The notes beneath the pieces are model-generated. The model was given only the letters and a program-made list of their open reading frames with translations, was not told the origin of the DNA and did no database searches. Made by a program: the position numbers and the translations under genes. DNA of 33,782 bases from positions 1 to 33,782 of the forward strand of contig NZ_BMMX01000052.1 of NCBI RefSeq assembly GCF_014646155.1, written 5' to 3'. This DNA comes from Mangrovihabitans endophyticus (GTDB lineage: Bacteria; Actinomycetota; Actinomycetes; Mycobacteriales; Micromonosporaceae). Below are positions 17,342 to 25,440 of this stretch, piece after piece (the first letter of the stretch is position 1; the number at the start of each line of letters is the position of its first letter).

Positions 17342-18529
17342 TCACTCGTAGCGCAGCGCATCGATGGGGCGCAGCCGGGCCGCACGCCCGGCCGGCAGCC
17401 CGCCGAAGAACAGTCCGATGGCGATGGACACGCCCAGCGCCAGCACGATCGAGCTGGGCACGATCACCGGCTTCACCCCGACGATCTCGAAGGTGCTCCC
17501 GACCAGGGCGGCCAGCACGCCGAGCAGCCCGCCGAGGACGCTCAGCAGGGTGGCCTCGATGAGGAACTGGGTGAGGATGGTCCGGCGCGGCGCGCCCAGC
17601 GCCTTGCGGATGCCGATTTCGCGGGTCCGTTCGGTCACCGTGACCAGCATGATGTTGGTGATGCCGATGCCCCCGACCAGCAGGCTGATCGCGGCCACCG
17701 CGCCGAGCAGCGTGGTGAACGTGTCCGCGGTCTCGGTCTGCGTCTCCAGCAACTGCGACGCGTTCTGGATCCGGTACGGCGTGCTCTGCGCGTCCGCGGC
17801 GACCTTCAGCCGCTGGTCGAGAACGGTGGCCACTTCCGACTGGGCCGCGTCCACCACGTCCGGGGTGGCCGCCTCCACCAGGATCGAGGTGAGTGACCCG
17901 TACCCGGTGAGCACCTCGCGCACCGCGGAGAGCGGGGCGACCGCGGTGTCGTTGGCGTCCTGGAACCCGGTGCTGCTCTTGGCCGCCAGCACGCCGACCA
18001 CGGTGAACAGCGCCCCGGAGACGGTGACCTGCTGATCGATCGGGTCGGCCGCGCCGAACAGCTCCTGCGCCGCGGTCTGGCCGAGGACCACCACCCGGCG
18101 GGCCTGCGCCTCGTCGTCGGCGGTGAACGCGGCGCCGCTGCCCACCGGGGTGTTGGAGGCGGCGAACCAGTCCGGCGTGGTGCCCACGAACTGGCTGACC
18201 TGATGGTCGGTGCCCTGACAAGTGATGGTGGCGGAGGTGCTGGCCACCGGCGAGACCGAGGCCACGTCGGGGGCCAGCACGGGATCGGCAAGCGCGTTCG
18301 CGACCGGCACCGTGAGCGTGGCGTCGCGCCCGCTGCTCATCACGGTGAGGGTGTTGGTGCCCAGCGCCTCGATCCGTTCGCTGATCGTGCGCGCCGTGCC
18401 GTTGCCGACCGCGACCAGCAGGATCACCGCCGCCACGCCGATCAGGATGCCCAGCATGGTCAGCGCGGACCGCAGCTTGTTCGCGACCAGGCCGCGCAGC
18501 GCGAAACGCACCACCTCGACGGTGCTCAC
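17342..18529 (-). CDS. MacB/FtsX-type ABC transporter permease
   Basis: The GTG at 18529 overlaps the ATPase stop by four bases (GTGA). The 395-residue protein shows the MacB arrangement: an N-terminal helix (KLRSALTMLGILIGVAAVILLVAVGNG, about residues 17-44), a large extracytoplasmic domain (about 45-270), then three C-terminal helices of an FtsX domain, including ISLLVGGIGITNIMLVTVTERTREIG-like sequence and VLGGLLGVLAALVG. RTREIGIRKALGA is the characteristic cytoplasmic coupling segment of this family. It forms the membrane part of a mechanotransmitting exporter with the ATPase at 18526-19302 and one of the adaptors. Related Gram-positive systems handle antimicrobial peptides or envelope stress; the substrate here is unknown. 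Confidence 0.93.
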   Translation of the reverse strand: MSTVEVVRFALRGLVANKLRSALTMLGILIGVAAVILLVAVGNGTARTISERIEALGTNTLTVMSSGRDATLTVPVANALADPVLAPDVASVSPVASTSATITCQGTDHQVSQFVGTTPDWFAASNTPVGSGAAFTADDEAQARRVVVLGQTAAQELFGAADPIDQQVTVSGALFTVVGVLAAKSSTGFQDANDTAVAPLSAVREVLTGYGSLTSILVEAATPDVVDAAQSEVATVLDQRLKVAADAQSTPYRIQNASQLLETQTETADTFTTLLGAVAAISLLVGGIGITNIMLVTVTERTREIGIRKALGAPRRTILTQFLIEATLLSVLGGLLGVLAALVGSTFEIVGVKPVIVPSSIVLALGVSIAIGLFFGGLPAGRAARLRPIDALRYE

Positions 18530-19302
18530 GTGAGCGCCTCCGTCCCGGTCAGCGGGCGGCTGTGCCGCCCGGTGGTTTGCCGCCCGGCGGGTTGCTGCCG
18601 TACGTCGGTGACGATCCGGCCGTCCACCAGGCGGATCAGCCGCCCGGCCCGGTCGCCCACCTCGGTCTCGTGGGTGATCAGCACGATGGTCCGGCCGCTG
18701 CGGTGCAGGCCGTCGAAGACCTCCAGGACGTCCTCGGTGGAGCGGGTGTCCAGGTTGCCGGTCGGTTCGTCGGCCAGCAGCAGGGCCGGCTCGGTGACCA
18801 GCGCGCGGGCCACCGCGACGCGCTGCTGCTGGCCGCCGGAGAGCTGGTTGGGCTCGTGCCGGGCGCGGTCAGCCAGGCCGACCGTCTCCAGCGCCGCCAT
18901 CGCCCGGTCGCGTCGCTGCCGCGCCTTCACGCCCGCGTACGCCAGGGGAAGCTCCACATTGGCCAGCGCACTGGTGCGGGGAATGAGGTTGAACGCCTGG
19001 AAGACGAAGCCGATGAGCCGGTTGCGGGCCACCGCGAGCTGCCGGTCGGCGAGCCTGCTCACGTCCACGCCGTCCAGCAGGTACCGGCCGGCGCTGGGCA
19101 CGTCCAGCGCGCCGAGGATGTTCATCAACGTGGACTTGCCGGATCCGGAGGATCCCATGATCGCCACGTAGTCGCCGCGCAGCACGGTCATGTCGACGCC
19201 GCGCAAGGCGTGCACCGTGGCCTCGCCCGAGCCGTACACCTTGGTCAGGCCGGCGACCTGGATCACCGGTTCGGCGGTCGGTGCGGCCATCGGAGCGCTC
19301 AC
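18526..19302 (-). CDS. MacB-type ABC transporter ATP-binding protein
   Basis: The GTG at 19302 overlaps the adaptor stop by four bases; an in-frame ATG at 19290 is the alternative. The 258-residue ATPase has all NBD motifs: Walker A MGSSGSGKSTLMN (Lys56), Q loop (Gln102), signature LSGGQQQRVA (154-163), Walker B LLLADEPTGNLD (Asp178-Glu179) and the switch His in LITHE. LIGFVFQAFNLIPR and ALDVPSAG are typical of the LolD/MacB subfamily. A Gly/Arg/Thr-rich tail of about 20 residues follows the conserved domain. It powers the permease encoded immediately downstream. Confidence 0.95.
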   Translation of the reverse strand: MSAPMAAPTAEPVIQVAGLTKVYGSGEATVHALRGVDMTVLRGDYVAIMGSSGSGKSTLMNILGALDVPSAGRYLLDGVDVSRLADRQLAVARNRLIGFVFQAFNLIPRTSALANVELPLAYAGVKARQRRDRAMAALETVGLADRARHEPNQLSGGQQQRVAVARALVTEPALLLADEPTGNLDTRSTEDVLEVFDGLHRSGRTIVLITHETEVGDRAGRLIRLVDGRIVTDVRQQPAGRQTTGRHSRPLTGTEALT

Positions 19303-20699
19303 CGGCCGCCGCTCCCGCCGCCGCGCTGCCCGCCCCCGGAGAAACCGCCGGGCCCGCCGCCCGGGGCGCCACCGCCGGAGAAGCCGAACCCGCCGCCCCG
19401 GTTGCCGAACCCGCCCGTCGACCCGGAGTCCCCGGTGCTGGTCAGGGTGATCTCGACCTGCTCGCCGGGCTGCACGCCGTCGGTGATCTGGGTGGCCTGG
19501 TCGCCCTCCAGTCCGATCTGGACGGTACGGGTGTCGCGCCGTCCCCCGGCGACCACGGTGACGCGGTGCTGGCCGCCCGTCGTGGTGATGGCCGCCGGGT
19601 TGACGTAGACGGCGTCGGCCACCTCGCCGGTCACCACGGACACCGAGACGGTCTGCCCGGGGCGGGCACCGTCGGGGAGATCGTCGAGGCTGAGGGTGAC
19701 GCCGTACGTGACGGCGCTGTCGCTGGTGGTGGGCGACGGGTCGACGGCGGCCACCGTGGCGCTCTCCCGCGCGCCGTTGAGCGCGTTCCAGGTGACCGTG
19801 GCGGCCTGCTTCTCCGTCAACCGGGTCGCGTCGGCCTCCGCGAAGTCCGCAGTGACCTGCAGCTTGGTGAGATCGGCGAGGTCGATGAAGCCGCCGGAGG
19901 ACGAGCCGGAGGCGCTGCCGGCGGAACTGCTGGACCCGCCGCCGCTGGACCCGGCTCCGCTGGACCCGGCGCCGCTGGATCCGCCGCTGCTGGAACCGGC
20001 GCCGTTCTGGCCGCCGGAGGAGGAGCCGGAACCCGACGACGAACTGCCCAGCGTGCCGTTCACCGCGGTCACCGTGCCGGCCATGGGCGCCGTCAGCACC
20101 GTGCCGTCCACCGCCGCCTGGGCGTCGTCCACGGCCAGTTCGGCCTGGGTCACCGCGTCCTGCGCGCCGGTGGTGTCCTGCCCGGCGTCCTCGGCCCGGG
20201 ACAGCGAGTCGCGCGCCGCGTCCAGGTCGGCGCGGGCGGCGTCCAGGCTGCGGTTCGCCGCTGCCGGGTCGACCTCGGCGAGCTTCTGGCCCTTCTTCAC
20301 CTTGTCGCCCACGGCCACGTCGATGGCGGTCACCGTGCCGCCGGTGACGAAGTCCGCGGTCGCGGTGGAAGCGCTTGCCACCGAACCGTCCGCGGTCGCC
20401 GTGGCGGTGACCGTGCCCTGCCGCACCGGCATGGTGCTCGCCCCGCCGGCGGCCGCGGCACCGTCGTCCGGGCCGCGCAGCGTCTCGTACGCCACGAAGC
20501 CGCCCGCGCCGAGCAGCAGCGCCAGCGCCGCGTTCACCAGCGGGGCGGGACGGCGCAGCGAGAGGCCCATCCGGGAGATCCGGCGCGGGACGAAGCGGTT
20601 CGGGGCGAAGCGGCTCTGGGCGGTGCCGCCCGGGCGGAAGCGGCGCGCAGGCATGCCGGACAGTGTGCCGAGGGCTGCTCGGAGCTGCTTCCATGCCAC
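19299..20699 (-). CDS. HlyD/MacA-like membrane fusion (adaptor) protein 1
   Basis: From ATG 20699 (GAGG four bases upstream) the product is 466 residues; ATG 20654 would give 451 and is a serious alternative. One membrane anchor (PLVNAALALLLGAGGFVAYETL) is followed by a lipoyl half (GGTVTAIDVAVGDKVKKGQKLAEVD), a short helical hairpin (AARADLDAARDSLSRAEDA ... AELAVDDAQAAV), the second lipoyl half (TVLTAPMAGTVTAV), a roughly 50-residue Ser/Gly-rich linker, and a beta-barrel region (LADLTKLQVTADFAEADATRL). The C-terminus is Gly-rich (GGFGFSGGG-type). With no outer membrane expected, it probably extends into the cell wall. It is coupled to the ATPase by a GTGA overlap. Its promoter region carries likely response-regulator boxes. 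Confidence 0.9.
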   Translation of the reverse strand: MAWKQLRAALGTLSGMPARRFRPGGTAQSRFAPNRFVPRRISRMGLSLRRPAPLVNAALALLLGAGGFVAYETLRGPDDGAAAAGGASTMPVRQGTVTATATADGSVASASTATADFVTGGTVTAIDVAVGDKVKKGQKLAEVDPAAANRSLDAARADLDAARDSLSRAEDAGQDTTGAQDAVTQAELAVDDAQAAVDGTVLTAPMAGTVTAVNGTLGSSSSGSGSSSGGQNGAGSSSGGSSGAGSSGAGSSGGGSSSSAGSASGSSSGGFIDLADLTKLQVTADFAEADATRLTEKQAATVTWNALNGARESATVAAVDPSPTTSDSAVTYGVTLSLDDLPDGARPGQTVSVSVVTGEVADAVYVNPAAITTTGGQHRVTVVAGGRRDTRTVQIGLEGDQATQITDGVQPGEQVEITLTSTGDSGSTGGFGNRGGGFGFSGGGAPGGGPGGFSGGGQRGGGSGGR

Positions 20700-20705
20700 C
20701 TCGGA
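20678..20705 (-). promoter_or_regulatory. Putative response-regulator boxes in front of adaptor 1
   Basis: CTCGGAGCT occurs on the plus strand at 20678 and 20700, 22 bases apart (two helical turns). The same core, in the same orientation relative to its gene, is repeated at 11-base steps upstream of adaptor 2. The 77 bases between the kinase stop (20777) and ATG 20699 otherwise hold only a CTCCGGAG palindrome near 20754. Confidence 0.45.
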
Positions 20706-20776
20706 GCTTCCTCAAGACCGTGCCGCCACCGAGCCGCCACACGGGGCGCGCCGCTCCGGAGCTGCCCACGACCGTG

Positions 20777-22318
20777 TCACGCCGGGGCCGGGCCGGCCGG
20801 CAGCAGCACCCGGAACGTGGCGCCGCCGGAGGCCGCCGCGTCCAACTCGACCCAGCCGCCGTGGCCGTGCACGATCGCCGCGACGATGGACAGGCCCAGC
20901 CCGGACCCGCCACCGGCGGCGCGCGACCGGCTGGAGTCGGCCCGGTACAGCCGCTCGAACACCCGCGCGGCGTGCTCGGGCGGCACCCCGGGACCGTCGT
21001 CGCTGACCTCCAGCACGGCCACCGGGCCGGTGCCGGTCACCGGCCCGGACCGCACCGGCGCCGCGCCTGCCCGCCGGTCGTGCCGGGCCGGTGCGGGCAG
21101 CCTGCCCACCCGCACCGTGACCCCGGCGTGCGGCGGGGTGTGCTGCAACGCGTTGGCGACCAGGTTGGTGGCGACCTGCCGCAGGCCGTGCTCGTCGCCG
21201 AGCACGGTGGCCGGTTCGAACGTGTCGGCGTCGTCGTGCAGCCCGGCGAGCCGCACCGGCCGCTGCGGCGTACGGGCGTGTGCGTCCCGGATGGTGTCCG
21301 CGGCGATCTCCAGCAGGTCCACCGGAGTGCGCACGGGCGGGCGTTGCCGGTCCAGCCGGGCGAGCATCAGCAGGTCCTCGACCAGCACGCCCATCCGGGC
21401 GGCCTCGCCCTCGATGCGGCTCATCGTCTCGTCCAGCGCCGGACCGGGCGGGGCCCCGCCGCGCCGGTACAGTTCGGCGAAGCCGCGGATCGAGGTCAGC
21501 GGGGTGCGCAGCTCGTGCGAGGCGTCCGCGACGAACTGGCGCAGCCGCCGCTGGGAGGCGGTCCGCGCGGACACCTCGGCTTCGATGCGCGCCAGCATCA
21601 GGTTGAGGGCGTGACCGAGCCGTCCGGACTCGGTGTGCGGGTCGGTGCCGGTCACCCGGCCGGAGAGGTTGCCCGCGGAGATGTCCGCGGCCACGCCCTC
21701 CATCGCGGTGAGCGGGCGCAGCCCGAGACGGACCACGAAGCCGGCGGCGCCGGCCAGCAGCACGAGCACCAGCAGGGTCACCGCCACGTCGATGAGCAGC
21801 AGCCGGTCGGTGATCTGCCGCACCGGGGCCAGGGAGGTGCCGACCACGGCCGTGCCACCGGCGGCGGTCGGCACGGCGAGCATCCGCCAGGCCGTGGCGT
21901 CGCGCCCGGCGGTGACCGTGTACGGGCTGCGCAGGCGCGCCGGCGGGTCGGGGGCGGGCAGCCCGGACGCCGGTTCGGAACTGCGCCCGGCGTCCAGCCG
22001 GCCGTCCGCGGTCCAGAGGTAGAACACCTGGTCGGCGCTCAGCCGCAGGAACCGGCCGCCGCGCGGGGCACCGCCGGGCGCCGCACTGGCGGCGGAATCG
22101 TCACCGGTGCCGCGGGCCGCGGCCGGGCGGGCCGGGTTGGTGAACGGGCGGGTCATCGCGGCGAGCTGCGCGTCGGCGCGATCGCTCAGATAGGAGCGGA
22201 TCAGCAGCAGCCCGGCCGTGTCGGCCAGGATCAGCCCGACCGCGGTCAGCGCGGCAGCCGCCAGCACCAGCCGCGAGCGCAGGGTCCAGTGCCCCCAGCG
22301 CCGCGGCTGCCACCTCAC
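20777..22318 (-). CDS. Two-component sensor histidine kinase
   Basis: The GTG at 22318 overlaps the response-regulator stop by four bases. The 513-residue protein has a first membrane helix (LRSRLVLAAAALTAVGLILADTAG, about 13-37), an extracytoplasmic sensor of about 130 residues with Ala/Gly/Pro-rich inserts, a second helix (LLLIDVAVTLLVLVLLAGAAGFV, about 173-195), a HAMP domain, a HisKA dimerisation domain with FVADASHELRTPLTS (His268), and an HATPase domain with an N box (NLVANALQHTP), DDGPGV (G1), FERLYR and GGGSGLGLS (G2). It should phosphorylate the regulator encoded immediately upstream. The signal is not known; the adjacent exporter suggests envelope stress or a peptide. Confidence 0.95.
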   Translation of the reverse strand: MRWQPRRWGHWTLRSRLVLAAAALTAVGLILADTAGLLLIRSYLSDRADAQLAAMTRPFTNPARPAAARGTGDDSAASAAPGGAPRGGRFLRLSADQVFYLWTADGRLDAGRSSEPASGLPAPDPPARLRSPYTVTAGRDATAWRMLAVPTAAGGTAVVGTSLAPVRQITDRLLLIDVAVTLLVLVLLAGAAGFVVRLGLRPLTAMEGVAADISAGNLSGRVTGTDPHTESGRLGHALNLMLARIEAEVSARTASQRRLRQFVADASHELRTPLTSIRGFAELYRRGGAPPGPALDETMSRIEGEAARMGVLVEDLLMLARLDRQRPPVRTPVDLLEIAADTIRDAHARTPQRPVRLAGLHDDADTFEPATVLGDEHGLRQVATNLVANALQHTPPHAGVTVRVGRLPAPARHDRRAGAAPVRSGPVTGTGPVAVLEVSDDGPGVPPEHAARVFERLYRADSSRSRAAGGGSGLGLSIVAAIVHGHGGWVELDAAASGGATFRVLLPAGPAPA

Positions 22319-23076
22319 TCGTCGCCGCCGCGCGGCAGCCGCAGCGCGTACCCGACACCGCGCACCGTATGGATCAGCGGCGGGCCCACCTTGTCGATCT
22401 TGCGGCGGAGGTAGTAGACGTACGACTCCACGATGCGGCCGTCCCCGCCGAAGTCGTAGTGCCACACCCGGTCCAGGATCTGCGCCTTGCTGACCACCCG
22501 GCCGGCGTTGACCAACAGGTATCGCAGCAGGTTGAACTCGGTGGGTGACAGGTCGATCAGCCGGCCGCCGCGGCGGACCTCGTGGGCGGCGTCGTCGAGC
22601 GTCAGGTCCGCGTAACCGAGCACCCCGTCGCCCCCGGCGGGCAGCTCGGGGCGGGTGCGGCGCAGGATCGCCCGGATGCGCAGCACCACCTCCTCCAGGC
22701 TGAACGGCTTGGTCACGTAGTCGTCGGCGCCGGCGGTCAGCCCGCAGATCCGGTCCTCGGCGGCGTCCCGGGCGGTCAGGAACAGCACCGGCACCTGGCT
22801 GCCCTGCGCGCGCAACCGGCGGGCCACGTCGAACCCGTCCAGGTCGGGCAGCATCACGTCGAGCACCACCAGGTCCGGGTCGAACTCCGCGACGGCCGAC
22901 AGCGCGCCGTAGCCGGAACCGGTCACCCGTACGTCGTACGAGACGAGTCGCAGGGTGGCGGAAAGCAACGCGGAGATGTTCGGCTCGTCGTCCACGACGA
23001 GCACCCGAGCGAGGGTGGCGCCGGCCGGTGACGCGCCCGCCCGCACCACTTCTGTCTGAACCGTGTCTGTCTGCAC
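22315..23076 (-). CDS. OmpR/PhoB-family response regulator
   Basis: The GTG at 23076 gives 253 residues. The receiver has the acidic pair VVDDE (Asp29-Asp30), phosphoacceptor Asp73 in LVVLDVMLPD, Thr101 in LFLTARD and Lys123 in YVTKPF. The C-terminal winged helix is of OmpR type: LSPTEFNLLRYLLVNAGRVV then ILDRVW and RIVESYVYYLRRKI, ending with IHTVRGVGYALR. The first about 23 residues are an extension before the receiver. OmpR-type regulators bind direct repeats with 11-bp phasing; such repeats (CTCGGA) lie before both adaptor genes and the lipoprotein, making these its likely targets. The gene is 116 bases downstream of adaptor 2, a gap in which I see no clear terminator. Confidence 0.95.
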   Translation of the reverse strand: MQTDTVQTEVVRAGASPAGATLARVLVVDDEPNISALLSATLRLVSYDVRVTGSGYGALSAVAEFDPDLVVLDVMLPDLDGFDVARRLRAQGSQVPVLFLTARDAAEDRICGLTAGADDYVTKPFSLEEVVLRIRAILRRTRPELPAGGDGVLGYADLTLDDAAHEVRRGGRLIDLSPTEFNLLRYLLVNAGRVVSKAQILDRVWHYDFGGDGRIVESYVYYLRRKIDKVGPPLIHTVRGVGYALRLPRGGDE

Positions 23077-23192
23077 CGGGAAGGGATATCAGCGCCGCCT
23101 TTGAATCCGGTATGAAACACGGGGGAATTCGCTGTGCCGACGGCCGCACCCGACGATGGTGCCCCGGCGGCCGGGGCGTCACCGGGACGCGG

Positions 23193-24548
23193 TCACCACG
23201 ACCGGGTCACCGTCGCGCCCTCGGCCAGACCGGAGGTGATCTCGGTGTACCGGTCGCCGCGCAACCCGACGCCGACCTGCGTGCGGGCGCCCGCACACAG
23301 CACCGTCCCCCGGTCTCCGGTCACGTCGTGCACGGCGGCGCTGGGTACCCGCAGCACGCCGGACTTCTCGCCGGTGGTCACCCGCACCGCGGCGCTCTGC
23401 CCGACCAGCAGGTCCTCCGGCGCCTGCGTGAACGAGAGCACCACGCCGTACCGGACCATGGTGCCGTCGCTGCTGCCGACCGGGTCGACCTGCACCACGG
23501 TGGCGCCCAGCGCGGCGGCGTCCGCACCGGCGGCGGTCAGGGTCACGGTGGCCTTCTGCCGCACCGCCAGCCGGTCCGCGTCGGCCTCCGGGAATGCGGC
23601 GCTGACCTGCATGTCGTAGACGTCGGCCAGGGTGACGAAGGTGCCGCCGCCGCTCACCTGGCTGCCGACCTTGCCGGCGACCGCCAGGATCCGGCCGCGG
23701 ATCGGCGCGGTGATGGTGGCCCCGGCCAGCGCGTCCTCGGCGTCGGCCAGCGCCACCCCGGCCTGAGTGACGCGCTGCTGGGCGCTGAGGATGGCGTCGC
23801 TCCCGCCGGCCTGCCCGTTCTGCCCGCCCTGCTCGTTCTGCCGGTCACCGGTGCAGGATTGCCCGGTCTGGCCGGTCTGTCCGGGGACGCCGTCCTGCCG
23901 GCCGGTCTTCTGCTGGGCCTTGCCCGCCACGGTGGTGGACGTGCCCGCCGTCGCGGCCGACGGCGAGGGCGCCGGGCTCGCCGGGGCGGTGGCCGGCGCG
24001 GTGGTCGTGGGCCGGGCGCTCGCCGGACGGCTCGCGGGCGTCGTCGCCGCCGGGGTGGCAGGGGTGGGTGGCGTGGCGGCGCCGCTCGGTCCGTGGGTGG
24101 TGGCGTATCCGGCGGGCACGTCGGCGCCGGTGCACCCGTCGCCCGCGTCCGGTTCCTGCTCGGCGGCCGCACGCGCGGCGGTGAGTTGGTCCTCCGCGTC
24201 GTCCAGGGTCTGTCGGGCGGCGTCCACCGCGGCGGCGGCGCCGGTGTCGTCCACCGCGGCCAGGTCCTCGCCGGGCGCGACCATCTGCCCCGGACGCACC
24301 TTCACGTCCTTCACCGTGCCGGACACGGTGAAGGACAGGCTGCGGGTCTGCGCCGGCTGCACGGTTCCGGTGGTGGCCACCTGGGCGGTCACCGTGCCCC
24401 GGTCGACGGCCACGGTGGCGGGCGCCGCCGGTGACGGCTCCGCCCCGGCGGTAAGCGCGCGGGTCACGCCCGCCGCGACCAGCCCGGCCACGACCACGGC
24501 CGCCGCGGCCCACCGCAGCCGACGACGCACCGGGCGCATTTCGCTCAT
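23193..24548 (-). CDS. HlyD/MacA-like membrane fusion (adaptor) protein 2, with Pro/Thr-rich hairpin insert
   Basis: The 451-residue product starts at ATG 24548, has a basic N-terminus and one anchor helix (WAAAAVVVAGLVAAGVT, about 13-29). The first lipoyl half (SFTVSGTVKDVKVRPGQMV) and helix AARQTLDDAEDQLTAARAA (110-128) are followed by a roughly 120-residue Pro/Thr/Ala- then Gln/Gly-rich insert with two cysteines (C139, C232), then the return helix (about 252-275), the second lipoyl half (TITAPIRGRILAVAGKVG) and barrel (TLADVYDMQVSAAFPEADADRL). The insert therefore sits at the hairpin tip. The gene is a second adaptor for the one ATPase/permease pair here, or for an exporter elsewhere. No Shine-Dalgarno is evident; a GACACT 8 bases before the ATG could be a -10 for a leaderless mRNA. 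Confidence 0.9.
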   Translation of the reverse strand: MSEMRPVRRRLRWAAAAVVVAGLVAAGVTRALTAGAEPSPAAPATVAVDRGTVTAQVATTGTVQPAQTRSLSFTVSGTVKDVKVRPGQMVAPGEDLAAVDDTGAAAAVDAARQTLDDAEDQLTAARAAAEQEPDAGDGCTGADVPAGYATTHGPSGAATPPTPATPAATTPASRPASARPTTTAPATAPASPAPSPSAATAGTSTTVAGKAQQKTGRQDGVPGQTGQTGQSCTGDRQNEQGGQNGQAGGSDAILSAQQRVTQAGVALADAEDALAGATITAPIRGRILAVAGKVGSQVSGGGTFVTLADVYDMQVSAAFPEADADRLAVRQKATVTLTAAGADAAALGATVVQVDPVGSSDGTMVRYGVVLSFTQAPEDLLVGQSAAVRVTTGEKSGVLRVPSAAVHDVTGDRGTVLCAGARTQVGVGLRGDRYTEITSGLAEGATVTRSW

Positions 24549-24583
24549 GGCCGATCAGTGTCCGGCAACGTCCTGATCACCGG

Positions 24584-24651
24584 CTCGGACCCGCCTCGGA
24601 GTTGGCTCGGACCGCGGCCGGTTTCCGAGCCAACTCCGAGGCGGGTCCGAC
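24584..24651. promoter_or_regulatory. Mirrored arrays of three 11-bp-phased CTCGGA boxes (likely OmpR-type operator)
   Basis: CTCGGA starts at 24584, 24595 and 24606 on the plus strand, exactly 11 bases apart. The minus strand mirrors this with boxes at 24629, 24640 and 24651 (the last starting with G in place of C). Arms 24585-24611 and 24624-24650 are a perfect 27-bp inverted repeat with a 12-base centre. It lies in the divergent promoter region between adaptor 2 and the lipoprotein gene, each array pointing the same way relative to its own gene. Direct repeats at 11-bp steps are typical OmpR-family sites, and such a regulator is encoded nearby. A small GCGCGC hairpin follows at 24655-24670. 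Confidence 0.65.
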
Positions 24652-24737
24652 CGGGCGCGCAGATGCGCGCGCTTGGCTGGTCCACCGTTGTCCCCTGACG
24701 GAGATGGGCGTCAGCGCCCTGTGGAGACGAGGAGAGC

Positions 24738-25334
24738 ATGGTGCGGTGGAGACAAGCGTGGGTGGTGAGCATCGCGGCGGCGGCGGCGGTCGTGGTGGCC
24801 GGCTGCGGATCATCCGGCGGCGACGACGCCCCGGACCCCGGCGTGGGTGCGGGGGATTCGGCGTTCGCCGCGTACGCCGCATGCCTGCAGGAGAACGGTG
24901 TCACGATCACCGTGCCGTCGGGCGGTCCGGGCGGGCGGCCGTCCGGATTCCCGTCCCGGGGTGCGCGGCCGTCCGGGGGTGCGCGGCCGTCCGGCGCGGG
25001 ATGGCCGTCCGGGATGCCCCGGCCGTCGGGCCGGGCGGACCAGGGTGGGCCGGGCATGAGCGGCGGACGGGGCGGATTCGGCCGGCCGTCCGGCATCGAC
25101 GACGCCACCTGGGACAAGGCCCAGTCGGCCTGCGCGTCGGTGCGGCCCAGCGGCGGACCCGGCGGCGGGAGGCGGGGCAACGGGGCCGCGGGCGGTGGCG
25201 GGCGTGACTCCGCCTACCGCAACTGCCTGCGCGAGCACGGCGTGACCGACGCCGGTGCCAGCGCCGATCCGGCCCGCGCCGAGGCGGACAAGACGTGCGC
25301 GGTGCTCAAGCCGTCGGCGACGCCGGCAAGTTGA
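24738..25334 (+). CDS. Lipoprotein with duplicated C-L-(Q/R)-E-(N/H)-G-V motif and RPSG repeats
   Basis: The ATG at 24738 has a close GAGGAG Shine-Dalgarno. The 198-residue product has a lipoprotein signal ending in VVAGC (Cys23 for lipidation), so it is anchored outside the membrane. Two short similar modules, AYAACLQENGV (about 46-56) and AYRNCLREHGV (about 157-167), flank a low-complexity centre rich in RPSG repeats (about 70-100). Further cysteines lie in SACASV and KTCAVL. Proteins of this kind with Cys-Leu-Arg-Glu-His-Gly-Val motifs are common next to actinobacterial MacB-type transporters; their role is unknown to me. It diverges from adaptor 2 and shares its operator region, so it is probably coregulated with the exporter and may be a sensor or substrate-handling partner. 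Confidence 0.85.
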   Translation: MVRWRQAWVVSIAAAAAVVVAGCGSSGGDDAPDPGVGAGDSAFAAYAACLQENGVTITVPSGGPGGRPSGFPSRGARPSGGARPSGAGWPSGMPRPSGRADQGGPGMSGGRGGFGRPSGIDDATWDKAQSACASVRPSGGPGGGRRGNGAAGGGGRDSAYRNCLREHGVTDAGASADPARAEADKTCAVLKPSATPAS

Positions 25335-25363
25335 GCGGCGGGTCATCGCCCGGTCACGGCTAC

Positions 25364-25440
25364 TGAACCCTTTTCACCGTGGCGAGGCCGGCAGATGCCG
25401 CCGCTGGTCGACGGGCTCGATGCCAGGCTGAAGGGGTTCA
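25364..25440. terminator. Possible bidirectional terminator between convergent genes
   Basis: TGAACCCTTTTCA (25364-25376) is almost complementary to TGAAGGGGTTCA (25429-25440), enclosing a GC-rich 52-base region with smaller hairpin potential. It fills the 103-base gap between the lipoprotein gene and the convergent gene ending at 25438. The stem is imperfect, so this is tentative. Confidence 0.35.

Noticed and set aside
24585..24650. Rho-independent terminator
   Set aside because: The perfect 27-bp inverted repeat lies between divergent gene starts, where termination is not expected, and its arms contain 11-bp-phased boxes better explained as an operator.
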